Assembly (NCBI RefSeq): GCF_036711975.1
Contig: NC_091966.1
Coordinates: 31,069,501-31,133,500, forward strand
Reading direction: 5' to 3'
DNA from: Onthophagus taurus
Lineage: Eukaryota > Arthropoda > Insecta > Coleoptera > Scarabaeidae
DNA: 64,000 nt
A program made the translations under genes and the position numbers. Positions within the stretch are counted from its first letter, which is position 1; every line of letters starts with the position of its first letter. Shown in pieces: positions 1 to 12,300 of the stretch. The notes beneath the pieces are model-generated. The model worked only from the letters and a program-made list of their open reading frames with translations, was not told where the DNA came from and made no database searches.

Positions 1-143
1 ATTAAATCCATAATTAAGAACATTAATTTATTATTTATTTAAAAATAACCATTATCTAGTATATTTCATATTAAACTAACGTAAAGAAATAGACATTTTG
101 AAATAGATGCACCCTTTAATTAAAAAAAAAAATTAGTGTTTTT

Positions 144-380
144 TTATTTGTTATTGCAAGATAAACTGGAATGGCACTTAGAGTTGCATAAAACATTTGC
201 AGCTTTGCAAAGGCATTTTTTTGTTCCGCATTTTGTTTTACAATGGCATTTCTTAAATCCTTGACCACCAGAGGTTGACTGTAAATTTACAAGTTGTCGT
301 AAGGACTTTTTGTCAGCTGAAACATTTTCAATATTTACAAATTTTGATTCACATACGGTAAATTGATTCCTTGAAAACAT
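144..380 (-). pseudogene. CXC-domain C-terminal fragment, KRBA2/Ginger-type transposon-derived protein
   Basis: A 78-residue open frame ends in a cysteine-rich block: GGQGFKKCHCKTKC, then KKCLCKA, LCNSKCH and a final Cys-Asn pair. This spacing is that of the small CXC tail found at the C-terminus of insect KRAB-A domain-containing protein 2-like proteins, which derive from Ginger-type integrase transposons. No integrase core is visible upstream on the minus strand, so this is a 3' fragment. It could be the last exon of a gene whose other exons I cannot find, but the lack of any neighbouring coding exon favours a transposon remnant. Confidence 0.55.
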
Positions 381-3300
381 TTCAGAAATGGTCCCTTTCT
401 AAGTGATCTCTAGCTGATCTCTAAGCTGATCTCTCTTCTAAGCTCGAGATAGGGCCGAGACAGGCGGCAGCAAATGTGTTAACCAACTGCCATTGGTTAC
501 ACCCAGGTTTAGCCAGTTAAAGTTGGAAGCGTTGAAAACTATTTGGACTTTAGCCGTAAAACCCGGGTAATTCTCAACATTAACCGGTTAAACTAAGGTT
601 TACCCGGAATTCGAGCTCTAGCCGTAACATATACATATATTTCCTGTTTGGCAGGTCCTCTTCTATTTGTTTGACTTTAATTTTAGTTAAATTGGTTAGG
701 ATAGAATTTTTGTAGAAATTAAGTTTTCTTGTTTTTGGGAAGTTACAAGTTTTTTTGCTTAGAGGTGTGATTTCTAAGAATGTACATTTTATATTATTAT
801 TTTTATTGTCGTAAAGGGAGAAAATTGGCTGTAACCATGAGAGTTCAAGATCGTCGAGTCAATTTGCTCCTTAGACTTCTAGTAACTAATTTGGAAAGCT
901 CTGAGGTTTTGTAAGTTCTGAGATAATACACTGAACTTCTATGAGCATCATCAAACAACCATAGCATAAGCATATATGTATATCATATGTGCATCCCTGT
1001 TTAGTGCGATATATTTGCTATAGTCGTTAAGAAAATTACGTAATGCAGAACTAGTTTCTGTAGATCCACATATAGAATACAAAATTTTTAATAACCACAT
1101 TAGTAGCATAAAAACTGTAAATAAATAGCTGCTAAGTATAAAATCTAAAAACTATGTTCGAGTAGAAATTTTCGGTAAAACTTATACTTATTATAGGTCA
1201 AAATAAAAAGAAACACTATATGCAAGCGTTTCTTTCAATAGTTTAGAAAGTTAGTTAGCGTCTAATGTATCTATAACGCAGTGGTTTTTAATGTCTACGT
1301 CTTATTTTTATCTTTGCAATGAGTAAATGAAATTTGGGTTCTAACACAAATGCCACAAATATCATTGGCAGAGTTCTCAAACGAAATGTAAATAATGCGA
1401 TGAAGTTGACGCAACTTTACTGAACCAATTTCTTTCTCCATAATCCTATTTAAAACCTGCATCAGCTGGTTCTCTTAAAACCAAATCAAAAATTAAATGT
1501 ACGAGGTGCAAACAGAACAAATTGATGTGTTAACATCAATGATAACGTTTAAAGTTGTATCTCTATGGGTTTGGAAATACTGAAAAGAGCCACAATGTGC
1601 TGAATCAAGTATCTTACCTAAACTAACAAAAGAATTTCCATGGTGCCTAGCTTGGCACTTTTCATATTCAGTACAGTTTCAAAAGAGAACTGAATCTCAT
1701 AAGATAGAATAGTTAAGTGAACCAATTCATACCACAAACATATTTACTGAGTACGTAAATCTAGTAGAAATGCTGGATGAGTGTTCGAAACTTCAAGAAC
1801 ACTAATAAGGGATAAGGATACACGATACAAAAACACTGAATTAATCTTACAGGATTTAAATTTTAGATAAAGAAAGGCACAAGTATAAAAATATCCGAAT
1901 GAAGTATCGAGCAAGACATCTAGATACTACAGAATCCATGATACAAGATAACCTGATATAAAAAGCGAAGCTTAAATATTAGTTAATATTGGTTTTAACA
2001 AGCCAGGGTAATTGTTATGAATAAAATTAAATATTCGATGATTCGTGCATAACATAAATAAATCATCCTCACATTAAAGATGAACACGATTCCCGGGGAG
2101 CCGGGAATTATCATTAATATTCTTAGTTTTGAAGAAGCTAATAATCTGTTTTAATCACATTGCTTATCTCCTTGTATAAGAATAATTAGAAGCTACAAGG
2201 ACACGATATTTTTACGGTATGTAGTTATTATAAAGTTTATTTTCAAGAGAAATGTCTAACATTATAGAAGATCTATGTCAAATGCTTTATTTAGGTGAAT
2301 CCAATTCAATATTAAGATTCGAATTGATTCGTCTTCGAAATTTTTATAATTTTTTAAATAGTTTTCTTATAACTAATACCACTTTTCCCTTTAAAACGAT
2401 TTATTTCCGTTAGATTTTCACTTGCACGCTCATTTTCACGACCGTATAAAGGTCACGAAGCTTTCGCATATCGCGCGAATTATGGGAAAAGATTAATTAT
2501 AGTTATTGCTGAGTTTCGCCTATTTTTTTGTCTTTTCCTCTCACATACACACGCACACAGATAATGAATTGACCTCTATTTCAATACTTTGAGCTTGAGA
2601 AATCAATTACTAAGTGAAAACCTTTACCTCTAACCCGCAAAAGAAAAGTAAATCCAATCCTATTGTTATTCAAGAAAGGTTTTCCGACTTATTGTTTTTT
2701 ATTTTAGCTTTCTTTTCAAATCTTTGTAAAAGATTACTTATAGAGAAAGGAAATTTTACCTAGATCTGTATAAAATGAGTTAGAGAATTAGAAACGATGG
2801 GTTAATGGTTAATGTATGGTTATGAAGAGGTCAATATAGTCGATGAAAGAGGGTTAAATGGGAGTTTGAGATTAATAAATGTGTTATTACGTGTTGAGTT
2901 GAGCGAAAGATATGAAATTTGATGTAAAATTAGATATGAAAGCTAGGTATTTATTAAGGTTATTTTAGTGCAATATTTTAAAAAAATAACTTCAATTTTA
3001 CATTCACCTTACAAAAAATTAATAATTATCAATAAATATAAGAAATCTAACCTAATTACTACCACGTGATGTGGTATATATTCTATTAACACTACGTTTA
3101 AAACCATCCTTTCAAACCCATAGAAATCCTAACACATGTTCATTCTTTGTATCCCTATTTTAAATCCCCATTAAACCCGTTATTAAAACGATTTTCAAGT
3201 GAAACTTTAACATTTCTGTTTGACCATATGGGTTTTCAATAGAATTTTCTCAACAACAATTTTTGATCCCATTTTGCAAGAAATTTTATAATTTCTTCAT

Positions 3301-5596
3301 TTGTAAAATTTAATATTAAAAAATAAAAGGATTGTAGAAAGCTGAAAGAGTCGTCTCTAATAAAACGCATAAACGAGTCACGCATTTGCTCAAGAAAAAA
3401 CTTTTCCTTTATAAAACGGCGCGTTTACTCGCACTGTCAACCTTTGTGATCACTATCATTTTAGGTTTAAACTATTTTAAGCGACCCCGAAGACAAGTTT
3501 CTAGATTAGTTTCTGATTTCTTTAAAATTATAGTTTGATTCGACGTGAGGAGAAATTAAATAGTGATCTAACTTTACAGAAAGTTTCATCTTTTTTAAGT
3601 TTTCATTAAAAATATTACCTTAATTGACATACATTACTACAACTAATTAATAAATATTGTATTATATTCACGCAAATGTTTAATAAATGTATAATAATAC
3701 ATACATCAACACTATTTAATTTAATAATAGCACCAATTGTTCTTTAATAATTATGTATCTGAGCTTAACAACACAATTATTAGTATTTGCCAGTTGCAAT
3801 GCAGAACAAACTGCTGTTAGCACAACAAACTGAGTTGAGTACAATCCTTCACTTGCAGCAACGTTAATTGTGTACTTGCATACAGTACAGTATCCCTCTT
3901 CTTACGTAATTTACCACCTCGGTTCTTAAACGTATACTTCGTCACCAAGTGTATGTAAAGTTTTTCAAATCAAGAGTAGTTTGGAAACTTATTATAACTC
4001 CGTTTTACTGTCATCCTGTCTCAATCTGTGCTTTACATCTGTGAAATTAGTGAAGTCTTTTATGTTAAAGAAAATAGTTCATAAGGATAAATAAACGGGT
4101 ACCAGAAAGGAATCGAAAAATCTGTGCAGACGGAATATTAAACAAAAATAATAAACCACCATAGTAAATTGGTACATTGATGTAGCTAAATATGAGATCC
4201 TACACACAAATCCTAAAAGTGACGATTTGGGTGGATAAAAGTCGATATATTTTATGATTACATATTAAATGGGTTATATGAATCAGGTATGTCAAGAACC
4301 CTAATCTGGTATGTACTAAGATATCACATTTAACAAGGTACGCGATACTTTAGGGCAGCTTAATGCGCGAATGTGCTGATGGAACACTTCTGTCACCTTC
4401 TACGTTATCTGTAATAATCAATGGTACCACATATAGAAGAAAAGGGCGTTATACATATAGAAAATATGCTGAAATGAAGTGGAGACACAGTAATGCAGTG
4501 CCAGTTCGCATTATTCTTTCTGCCTATAAGGAAACTGTCACAATGCCTCTGGCATTGCAAACCAAATATTCCTAGTATCAATGAACATGATACTAACCCA
4601 TATTAATCAGAAAACCTACACTATAACTGTAATGATTGGTAAAAAAACTATAGCAAAAATAATGTTAGCGTCAAAAATTTCTTGAGAATGTCTTAGATAG
4701 TCAGTTGAAGATGTTAATGAGTTTATGTCTTATTTTGTCAACTGAACGGATAGTTGTATGTACAGAAACCGTACTAATCCATGCATTTCTACAATTCCAT
4801 GTAAATAGTTGCTATTTTCTAACCAATACAAAGCATCTATGCAAATGGTTTGCTTTTTCCGGAAAGGCAACTTAATTATTGGGAATGAACAAGTATTTTT
4901 GAAAGAATAAATTAAAGATCTACTAATGACGTTCGTGCACTCTTCAACTTTCCAGATTGGTTTACGCAATCCACTTACATTTAATCTCTCAGATAATATT
5001 GATCGGAAAATATTTCACATAAAGATCCTGGAGTCGCGGATTCATCTGTGATCTGACAGTGAAATTTTGTCCGAAACTCTTTAGCTATGTATCGAAAAAG
5101 AGATATCCATTGAAACTAAAGTGATATCGATAATCGATTGACCTTCAGCAGCATAAAAGATCTACTCTGAGCCTTCGTTAAGTATATTCAAATTCTAAAA
5201 CATCTACGAGATTTTAAAGAGATGTGCCAAAATCGTGAATTAGCTCCATCTGTTTCATCTGCCATTTACCTCTTTTACGCTCCAGTACTCGACAACGTAA
5301 GCCGCAGATGCTCTTTCCCTCACATTTCTCTTTCTTTTTGTCATCACAGATCTGTTCCTTGCCTTCGGCTTATCCCGTAGCAGATGTGGATACGGCTTCA
5401 GGTTTAGAGGCTAAGATACCTGAACTCATCCCCTTTTTTAAACACTGTGTAGTGTCAATATAGTGTTTCCCCCGATAATCATAAACGTCCAACACTTGAA
5501 CAGCTCAAGAAAAGCTGTCACAAGTTTCGATCAACACCAAGTCAGAAATTTCTGTTATTATCAGGAAGGAGTATTCTGTTCGTGTATCAACAACAA
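381..5596. other. Long stretch with no recognisable gene
   Basis: Only short open frames without family resemblance occur here. Visible structure: a short direct repeat of 'agctgatctct' units at about 405-440; an 8-bp inverted repeat (attcccgg / ccgggaat, 4-nt loop) at 2089-2108; an E-box-bearing near-palindrome (accacgtgatgtggt) near 3060; and an isolated TATAAAA at 3410-3416 in a slightly GC-richer patch, which could be a core promoter but has no recognised coding region behind it. Confidence 0.4.
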
Positions 5597-5612
5597 AAAG
5601 GCCCTCTCCTTG

Positions 5613-5730
5613 GCACTCGAAACGTCGAACAATATTTTAATAGCTTATAGCTATTAGAGCTTAGCTCATAATCCGGAAGTTTCTAGTTTTATTTCTAATC
5701 TAGAGGTATTTTTCATACGATTTAACATGA
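5613..5730 (+). repeat. Dispersed repeat, copy 1 (plus)
   Basis: Shares the order 'gcactcgaaac..cgaacaatattttaatag', a central block, then 'tccgga.gtttctagttttatttctaatc' with the copy at 6420-6520, and matches the reverse complement of 5830-5935. The alignable part may run on to about 5782 ('atatgctttctatt'). Family unknown; a shorter related piece occurs near 23600. Confidence 0.65.
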
Positions 5731-5829
5731 AGATACTTCTCTTCTAGAATTATGCAAATATATGCTTTCTATTCAACAAAACCTATTGTACTGTATGAGT
5801 TCGAAAGCCTTCACAGTCGATGTTATTAG

Positions 5830-5935
5830 AATTAAAACTAAAAACTCCGGGTTATGGCGTGCTTCTATTAAAATATTGTTCAATGTTTTGGATACCGCGT
5901 TGCAACCTTCTTCAGTTGCACCTGCAGTACTTGCA
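5830..5935 (-). repeat. Dispersed repeat, inverted copy 2
   Basis: Read on the minus strand this gives 'tactgcaggt', then 'gaacaatattttaatag', 'cataacccgga' and 'tttttagttttaattctaat', the same blocks in the same order as at 6405-6520. With the plus-strand copy downstream it forms an inverted pair around the gag relic at 6160-6400. Confidence 0.65.
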
Positions 5936-6159
5936 GTACGGTGCTGAAACGGGAAAAGGGTATATTGCATTCAAGCCGACGACGACGACCAAGGAACAAT
6001 GAAACCGATGAAGTTGATAAAGATAAGAATGAAGTCGAAGAAGTTATATGAAGAAAGTGAAGAATCAAGCCGTGAAAAAGAAGAAAAAGAAACAAAAGAT
6101 GTTACTGATGATGAAAAAAACGTCGATAAGAAACATTTCCATGCTATCCATTCAACGAA

Positions 6160-6402
6160 ATCGACTTTTGCCTTATCGTTTCGTAATATAGAAGATTCTT
6201 TAAATACATTTTCTGGCGAAGATAAAATGCAGGTAATTGTTGAAGAAATGGCTGTAATGATGGAATAGAATGATTTACAACTGTTTTTATATACTTAAAA
6301 GTCATTAACTCGTTTAGCAAAATTGTTTATCAAGAGTGAGAGAGGAATAACTTCATGGTACAAATTGAAAAAAGGTTTGAAGAGTGAGTATTCCAAAAAG
6401 AT
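6160..6402 (+). pseudogene. Degenerate LTR-retrotransposon gag fragment
   Basis: One reading frame, broken by two in-frame stops, carries the pattern FRNIEDSLNTFSGEDK, then VEEMAVMMEW-like text, LARLFIKSERG-like text, SWYKLKKGLKSEY. That order (aspartate-rich FSG motif, short gap, LLRGSAKLF-like segment, W..LK..L..EF) is characteristic of gag proteins of insect LTR retrotransposons. The frame opens upstream into charged, glutamate-rich sequence (about 5999-6120) and ends abruptly in the repeat copy at 6405. No protease or reverse transcriptase follows. A dead fragment of a retroelement. Confidence 0.6.
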
Positions 6403-6404
6403 TA

Positions 6405-6571
6405 GTACTGCAGGTTGCAACATGGCACTCGAAACTTCGAACAATATTTTAATAGTGTCACTACATAACCCGGATGTTTCTAGTTTTATTTCTAATCCAG
6501 AAGTATTTTGCATGCGTTTTAAGATAATTCCAGGACACTTAATTATATGCTTTCTATTTAACAAATCCTAA
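6405..6571 (+). repeat. Dispersed repeat, copy 3 (plus)
   Basis: Starts at 'ctgcaggttgcaacatgg' and ends near 'tgctttctatttaacaaa'. Most complete of the three local copies; see 5613-5730 and 5830-5935 for the aligned blocks. It abuts the truncated end of the gag relic. Confidence 0.65.
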
Positions 6572-7220
6572 GTATATAATTCTATTTATAAGCGTTTTTC
6601 GAAACCGATAGATGGCGGAGATTTTGCAAATGTTCTAAATCTACCGGTGCCATATAAAAATAAGAGAAAGTACAATGCACAATATAGGCAGTATACAGTT
6701 AACTACGAGGAAGTATTTCAATCTCAATTGTTTTATAGTTCTTTTTTAAAACGGTGAATTCGTATTTTTTCGTTATTGTTTTATTAAGATCGTTTTTACT
6801 TACTATTTAAATACAGCAAATTCTTTTCTTTGTACCGCTCGATAATCGTTTTTACCTTTCCTGTTTATACATTTTGATCAATTTTCAGCAGTTAAAACGG
6901 GTTGATATCGATATGTCTTATTTTCCTATAAGATAACTATTAACAATGAATGAATGAACAGTTTGTCTTCATAAACTATCAAATACGACATTAATTAGCA
7001 GTTAAATTATTGTACCTAGTAAATTATGATCCTTATAAATTTCAGATTCTCGTTAAAGACTTTTCAAACACAACTTTAACCGTGCCAATGTGCAAATTAG
7101 GAATGCTTCTTAGGAATATTTATTCATGGTACGTAAAGGTTAAGTGGTCTTTCTAATACCTGTGCCATTTTCAGTTATTTCCCATTTTTTCTACTGGTTC
7201 ATGACTAAACAACTAATATT
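6572..7220. other. Intergenic, nothing recognised
   Basis: AT-rich DNA without a plausible exon, RNA gene or transposon signature that I can see. Confidence 0.4.
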
Positions 7221-7798
7221 TCAATGGGGTCATACACACTTATTAAATTTAGAGAAAATTTTTATGTCAAACGATATATGCAAGTATATGCATGAACACA
7301 AAGTAATAGAAATATTTTGATTAATTTTATATTTTGCGTGATTTGAAGTGAAAAATAGCAAATATTCAAACGAAATAATTTCGCGGCTTTTCTGTGACGT
7401 AGGAACCGCACTGCCTAAAACAAGTTAAATTGTCCGTTAGATAGCGCTTGCGGTGTGACAGTGTCAAAATAAAACCATGGATGTAATAGAGTGTCTCTAT
7501 TACATCCATGAACAAAACATAATAAACATAACCTACAAACACTCTATCTCTTTTCAATACAACCTAAATGACGTTCATCTCTTTCTCGCATTTGAGCGGG
7601 GAGCAGGGGACGCAAAAGCGAGAATCGTACGTCATCAACGTGGGAATTTTAAAAGCGCAAATGGGTATATAAATTTTCAATAATTTTTTTAACAATGACT
7701 TTGTTCGAAAATAAAAAAAAGAAAAATAACGGTAACTATATTTTTATATAAACTTTCAGAAAATATAATAAAAAAAAAATCGTGTATGACCCCATTGA
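7221..7798. mobile_element. MITE-like element with 17-bp perfect TIRs
   Basis: The left end reads tcaatggggtcatacac (7221-7237) and the right end is its exact reverse complement (7782-7798). The 578-bp interior has no transposase; short open frames are artefacts of a central palindrome. Outside the 17 bp the arms drift apart, with only patchy similarity. I see no clear target-site duplication, so the superfamily stays open. Confidence 0.6.
7476..7510. repeat. Perfect 16-bp inverted repeat (hairpin)
   Basis: Arms catggatgtaatagag (7476-7491) and ctctattacatccatg (7495-7510) are exact reverse complements around a 3-nt loop (tgt). It sits near the middle of the MITE-like element at 7221-7798. 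Confidence 0.9.
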
Positions 7799-8098
7799 CA
7801 TAGAAATCTAAAATTCTTATAAACAAATGGAACATTTTTTATTTGATTAATAACTTAAACACAACCTTTTCTCATTTTTTTAAGATCCTCAAAAAAACTC
7901 TTAGAACAAGATTGTTTTATCTTCAGTCTTTAAGTAGGAATTTCTTACTAACAAGATTATACCAACCTGTTTAAAAGAACGAGATAACACATTTAAGATA
8001 AATAACATTGTTCTTTTTTTCAAAACCAGGTAAATTTTTCTAAAGTCCAGGTAGATTAAATAACCTTCACAAAAAAAACTCTTCATTTACTCGCCAAA

Positions 8099-8881
8099 AT
8101 GCATTCGGTGAACATCTCCTTATTTTTTGCTGCATTTTCATTTATAGTTCACATAAATGCAAGGAATGTAAACGAAGAAAAACCAAGATTGTTCGGATAT
8201 AGTTATACAACAACCGTTATTAAACCGCACATTATTACATCTTTCATACCATCTTCTTGCGTTCAAGTTGATGCTACATTACCACCATGCAGAATTATGA
8301 GAAGTTTTTCAAGTTTTCCAAGTTTAGAGAAATCTCGATCATTAACTAGGTAAGAAAATAATATAAAAAATATTTGTTAAACTTGTTTATTTTAATTTAG
8401 TTCTTTAAATACAACCATCATGACCCCTAAAGAAGATAAAGTACAAACCACCCCCTTATCTTGGGGTGAATACTTAGGAATTTATGCTCCAACGGTTACC
8501 GTTACGTCAACTCAAGTAATTATAACAACCGTAGTAGATCCAGGAGTACAAGTTACTTATGCTATTAAAGGTTGTAAACCAAAAGTTTTACCAGCAGGAT
8601 TGGAAAGATGTGCTTTATCAAATGAAGAAGAAAATAAAGTTGAAATAAAACCAACTAAAATTATTGAAATTCAAAAAACCTCAACTTTACAATCAAATAT
8701 AAATGAAAATTATAATCAAATTATTCCTTTAAACACCACAGCGATAACTAGCGATTTTTTTAATGGTACAACTTCAACTTCTTTAGATTTAGAAAGTAGC
8801 AACTTTGAAAATGAAGATTTGTTAACCGTAGCAACTCCAATTGATGGATTAGAAGAGATTGGTACTACACCTATTCCTTAA
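8099..8881 (+). CDS. Small secreted Thr/Ser-rich protein, function unknown
   Basis: Two exons, 8099-8349 and 8401-8881, join across a 51-bp intron (GTAAGA...TTTAG) into 243 residues. The start gives a clear signal peptide (MHSVNISLFFAAFSFIVHINA). The mature part holds four cysteines in two pairs (SSCVQ and PPCR in exon 1, KGCKPK and ERCAL in exon 2) and a beta-rich, threonine/valine segment near TVTVTSTQVIITTVV, followed by a low-complexity Asn/Thr/Glu-rich tail. No enzyme motif or membrane anchor is visible. An AATAAA lies 42 bp after the stop. It resembles small secreted, possibly cuticle- or tract-associated insect proteins only in general character; I do not recognise the family. Confidence 0.8.
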
Positions 8882-8922
8882 ATTTAATGATTATTTTATA
8901 CTAAAAAGCGTTTCATTTTGAA

Positions 8923-8928
8923 AATAAA
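8923..8928 (+). promoter_or_regulatory. Poly(A) signal AATAAA
   Basis: Canonical hexamer 42 bp after the stop codon of the secreted-protein gene. Confidence 0.6.
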
Positions 8929-9364
8929 ATTAATTTAAAAATTTATTTGTTGTTTTGAATTTTGAATTCGACGCCAGCGCCATCACTACTCAAATAGCAT
9001 AATTATTCATTTGACCTTTTTAAACGTCACATTTCTTTCAAAATTTTAATTTGAAATTTCACGAAAATGATTAACATAAAAAACTAAAAAAAGATCATCT
9101 CACGGAACTTTCATCAAGAAAATGAAGAAGCACTTTATTATCCAAGTTATACCTAAACATTTGGATTATTTATCGATCGAAGTCTGAACAACAAAGTGGA
9201 TAACTTCATTCTATTGACGAAACGTCAAAAGGCTGTCAAATTTGTTAAACGTAGTGGTTTTTAACAGGTGCTTGTTAATGATTTTGCATAAAATTATGCA
9301 CAGGATAATTTTCTCGTAGGTTTATATTGGTTATTTATAAGCTACGTAAGTAACAATTAATAAA

Positions 9365-12300
9365 ATGTCGATTAAAGCGGTTTTGGATAGTATGTTTTCA
9401 CCGAGATTAATTAAAATCTATGGAAATGGACCAGCTGAGGTAAGTAAACCACTTAAAAAATGTGATAGAAATTGATTTATTTTGGGTCATTTTTAGAGAC
9501 TCTATGAACCTAATGCGTTTGAAAAATGGGGTGACCAAGTTATACAATCCGTAAGTTTATGAAATAATTTAAAGCAGCATAACATTTTTAGTATAAACTC
9601 ATTTCTAGTTATATATCATCTGGAAAATCAGTGTTTATTCATCACCTTTTCTTACAACGTACTTATATAGAAAGGGATACTTTGTAGCGGACGGTTTATT
9701 AACTTTATCAAAGTTTGTCACTAGTTTAGGTGTTATTTTGGTTGTTTCATTTTGTATACGAGGTGTGGGAAGATATCAAAATGCTACTTATCAAAAATTC
9801 GTTAAAACTTTAAGTGACAGTCAAAAATCGCTTACACCTGCCAATAAACAACAACTTTCAGCATACGATTTTGAATTTTTTGGTTGGCCTGTTGAATTTA
9901 AGTGGTCTGATATACAAGGGTAAGAGTTTATTTATAAAATTAATTAATTTAATATTTTATTATTTGCAGTGAATCTACAAAACCTCGGTTATACATCACA
10001 CGACCAGTAACTCATCGAACAGCTTTTCAATTCGTTAGTTCTTTACCATGCCATATCTTAGGTTACTTAGCTGTCCATTCTTTTGGTATTAGATTAGTTT
10101 ATCCGGGTTCTTTGAGCCTATTACAAACAATTTTGGGTAAATTAACAAAAATATTATAGAGGCCATTTAATTGTTAATATTTATTTAAATTATTTTTGAT
10201 AGCTCAAGGCTTACTTCAAGGTCGTTCAAAACTTGTTGAAGTAAACGCTGCAAAACGATATAAATTATTAGCACGCGATGGAAACGAAATCGATTCTATG
10301 TTTGTTGATAAAAGAGGTTTGTCACATAATGGTTCAACTTTGGTGATTTGTTGCGAAGGAAATGCTGGGTTTTACGAAGTTGGAGTTATGGGAACTCCAA
10401 TAGAAGCAGGTTATTCTGTTTTGGGGTGGAATCATCCTGGATTTGCTGGAAGCACTGTAATTAAACTCTAAAACACACCAAATTAACTCTTTAAAGCACA
10501 AATTATTTAATGAAAACTAAATTAATTTCAAACTTCAATTAATTCTAAGACTACTTTGAAGATTGGGGTTTAAATGAATTTTCTTTGATGTTTGGATTTT
10601 TTTGATGAGTATTGTATCAAAATGATTTAATGTAGCTCTATTTATTGGGCGTGAAATTTGTAGTTATCTTACTTTAACATTTCTATATGATTTGTGGAAT
10701 ATTCACTATAAAATGGTGAACAAACAAAAACTAAATTTTCTTGCATCATTCACCAATTCATTATACAGGGTGATTCGTCTGTCAGCGGTTTTTTGAATCA
10801 ACCTGTATAAAGTTGCAAATTCTCCTCTCAGTGCGCGGTTCTTCGCCTGATGCAGCTTCTGCTCTGTATCACCCAAAATTTATGTCTATTTTTCTCATTA
10901 GTAATTGACTAAAATTCATTTGTATAAAGTAAAATGAAAATGAATAACTTTATTAAGTGTCTAAATATTTTACTGAAAAAAACAAAATGTTTTAAACATG
11001 CGAATTGATGATAATACAAAAATCAATCAAATTATGGAAGTTGTAGAACAAGCTTTGTTATTAACTCCTTTTGTCTTTCAACAACTACACATTGGAATCT
11101 AACACAGCTGCTTCTGTACTTTCTTGTTCAATAAAGTCAATGGAGTATAATACTCAGTGTTAGTGTTATAACTACTAAACTGGTGCAACCATGATTCATC
11201 TATTTGGGGAATGTGGGACTCACCCTTGGGATACTACTCTAATCTTAGGATGCTATTTATGTTACAACAACTGACTACATTAATACCCGTCTCACACTGA
11301 GAGGTAGTAATGTATCAATCTGCGCGTAAATATCAATCTGAAGTATCAATTAACGTTGAATATTGTGTAAATTTGATACAAAGCCCTTGAAACGACAAGA
11401 TTATTATTGATATAAACAAGAATCAAATCCAGTTCTTGCAGCACCTCGTTCTTTAAATGACAAGTTTTCCATCATACCTGACGTTTTTTTTTTGGACATG
11501 TTATTAGAATGTAACTTAATCCTATATGCCAATGTTTTGTTAAATTTTCTCTGTGGCTGTTGCTGGGTTGATATCATACTAACTTTACAAATATGTTAAA
11601 CAGAATATGCTATGATATTCTTTTAAAAAACTATGAAGATCTTACATCTCTTGACTACAAACCGTTACAATTAGTATCGTAATAATTATTGCTCTTTTCT
11701 TTTTGTATTTATTTATTTTATTTAGCGTATGGCATACATAAGATACACAATACAAGAGTAGCCATTCTAGAGCTGCGCGTTTAGCATCAAAGAAGTCTCT
11801 CACAGCATGAGGATAAGATCTAATAGGGCAGTCTCCCACAATGTGCTGGATAGATTGTTTTAGACTGCTCCATTTCTGGAGGTTATCACCACAGACTCCC
11901 TCACGGACGTACTCTGTTGAGGCGCTTTCATAGGAGGCGGGGAAGTCCAAATCCTTTTGGTTTTTAGTTGCCTCGCTAACTGCGGTTTATTCCTGGTGGT
12001 GCTTTGGCATTCCATTCTTTGGCTTTGGTATTTTCCCCGCTCAACGTTTTTGTGTTATGTATTTGGAGAAATCTTGGTGCTGCAACGTTATGTTATTAAA
12101 ACTGACCTGGAGTCTCCTGGGTGCCATTTTATTATTCAGGTGGAAGGCACCCCTGTCCTTTTTAGGTTAGGTGTTAGTCTGCACTTACACAACTACTTCC
12201 CCTTAGCTCTCAGGTCATTAGAGAGGATGTATGTGCTATACAATGCTGCCCAAAAGGAGCGGATAAATTCGTTAAAACAATTATAAACTGTTTATGGAAA

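Noticed and set aside
4363-4575. 70-residue plus-strand frame
   Set aside because: No family resemblance, no exon context and no splice-compatible partners.
7366-7683. Two short frames (63 and 68 residues) sharing the residues MDVIE on opposite strands
   Set aside because: The shared residues come from the palindrome at 7476-7510; neither frame resembles a protein family.
10441-10471. Stop codon after GFAGST suggesting ABHD16A is a pseudogene
   Set aside because: A donor (act|gtaatt) precedes the stop, and the frame resumes at 15276 with the expected residues.
11957-12286. 109-residue plus-strand frame with hydrophobic residues
   Set aside because: Shadow of the minus-strand LINE relic.
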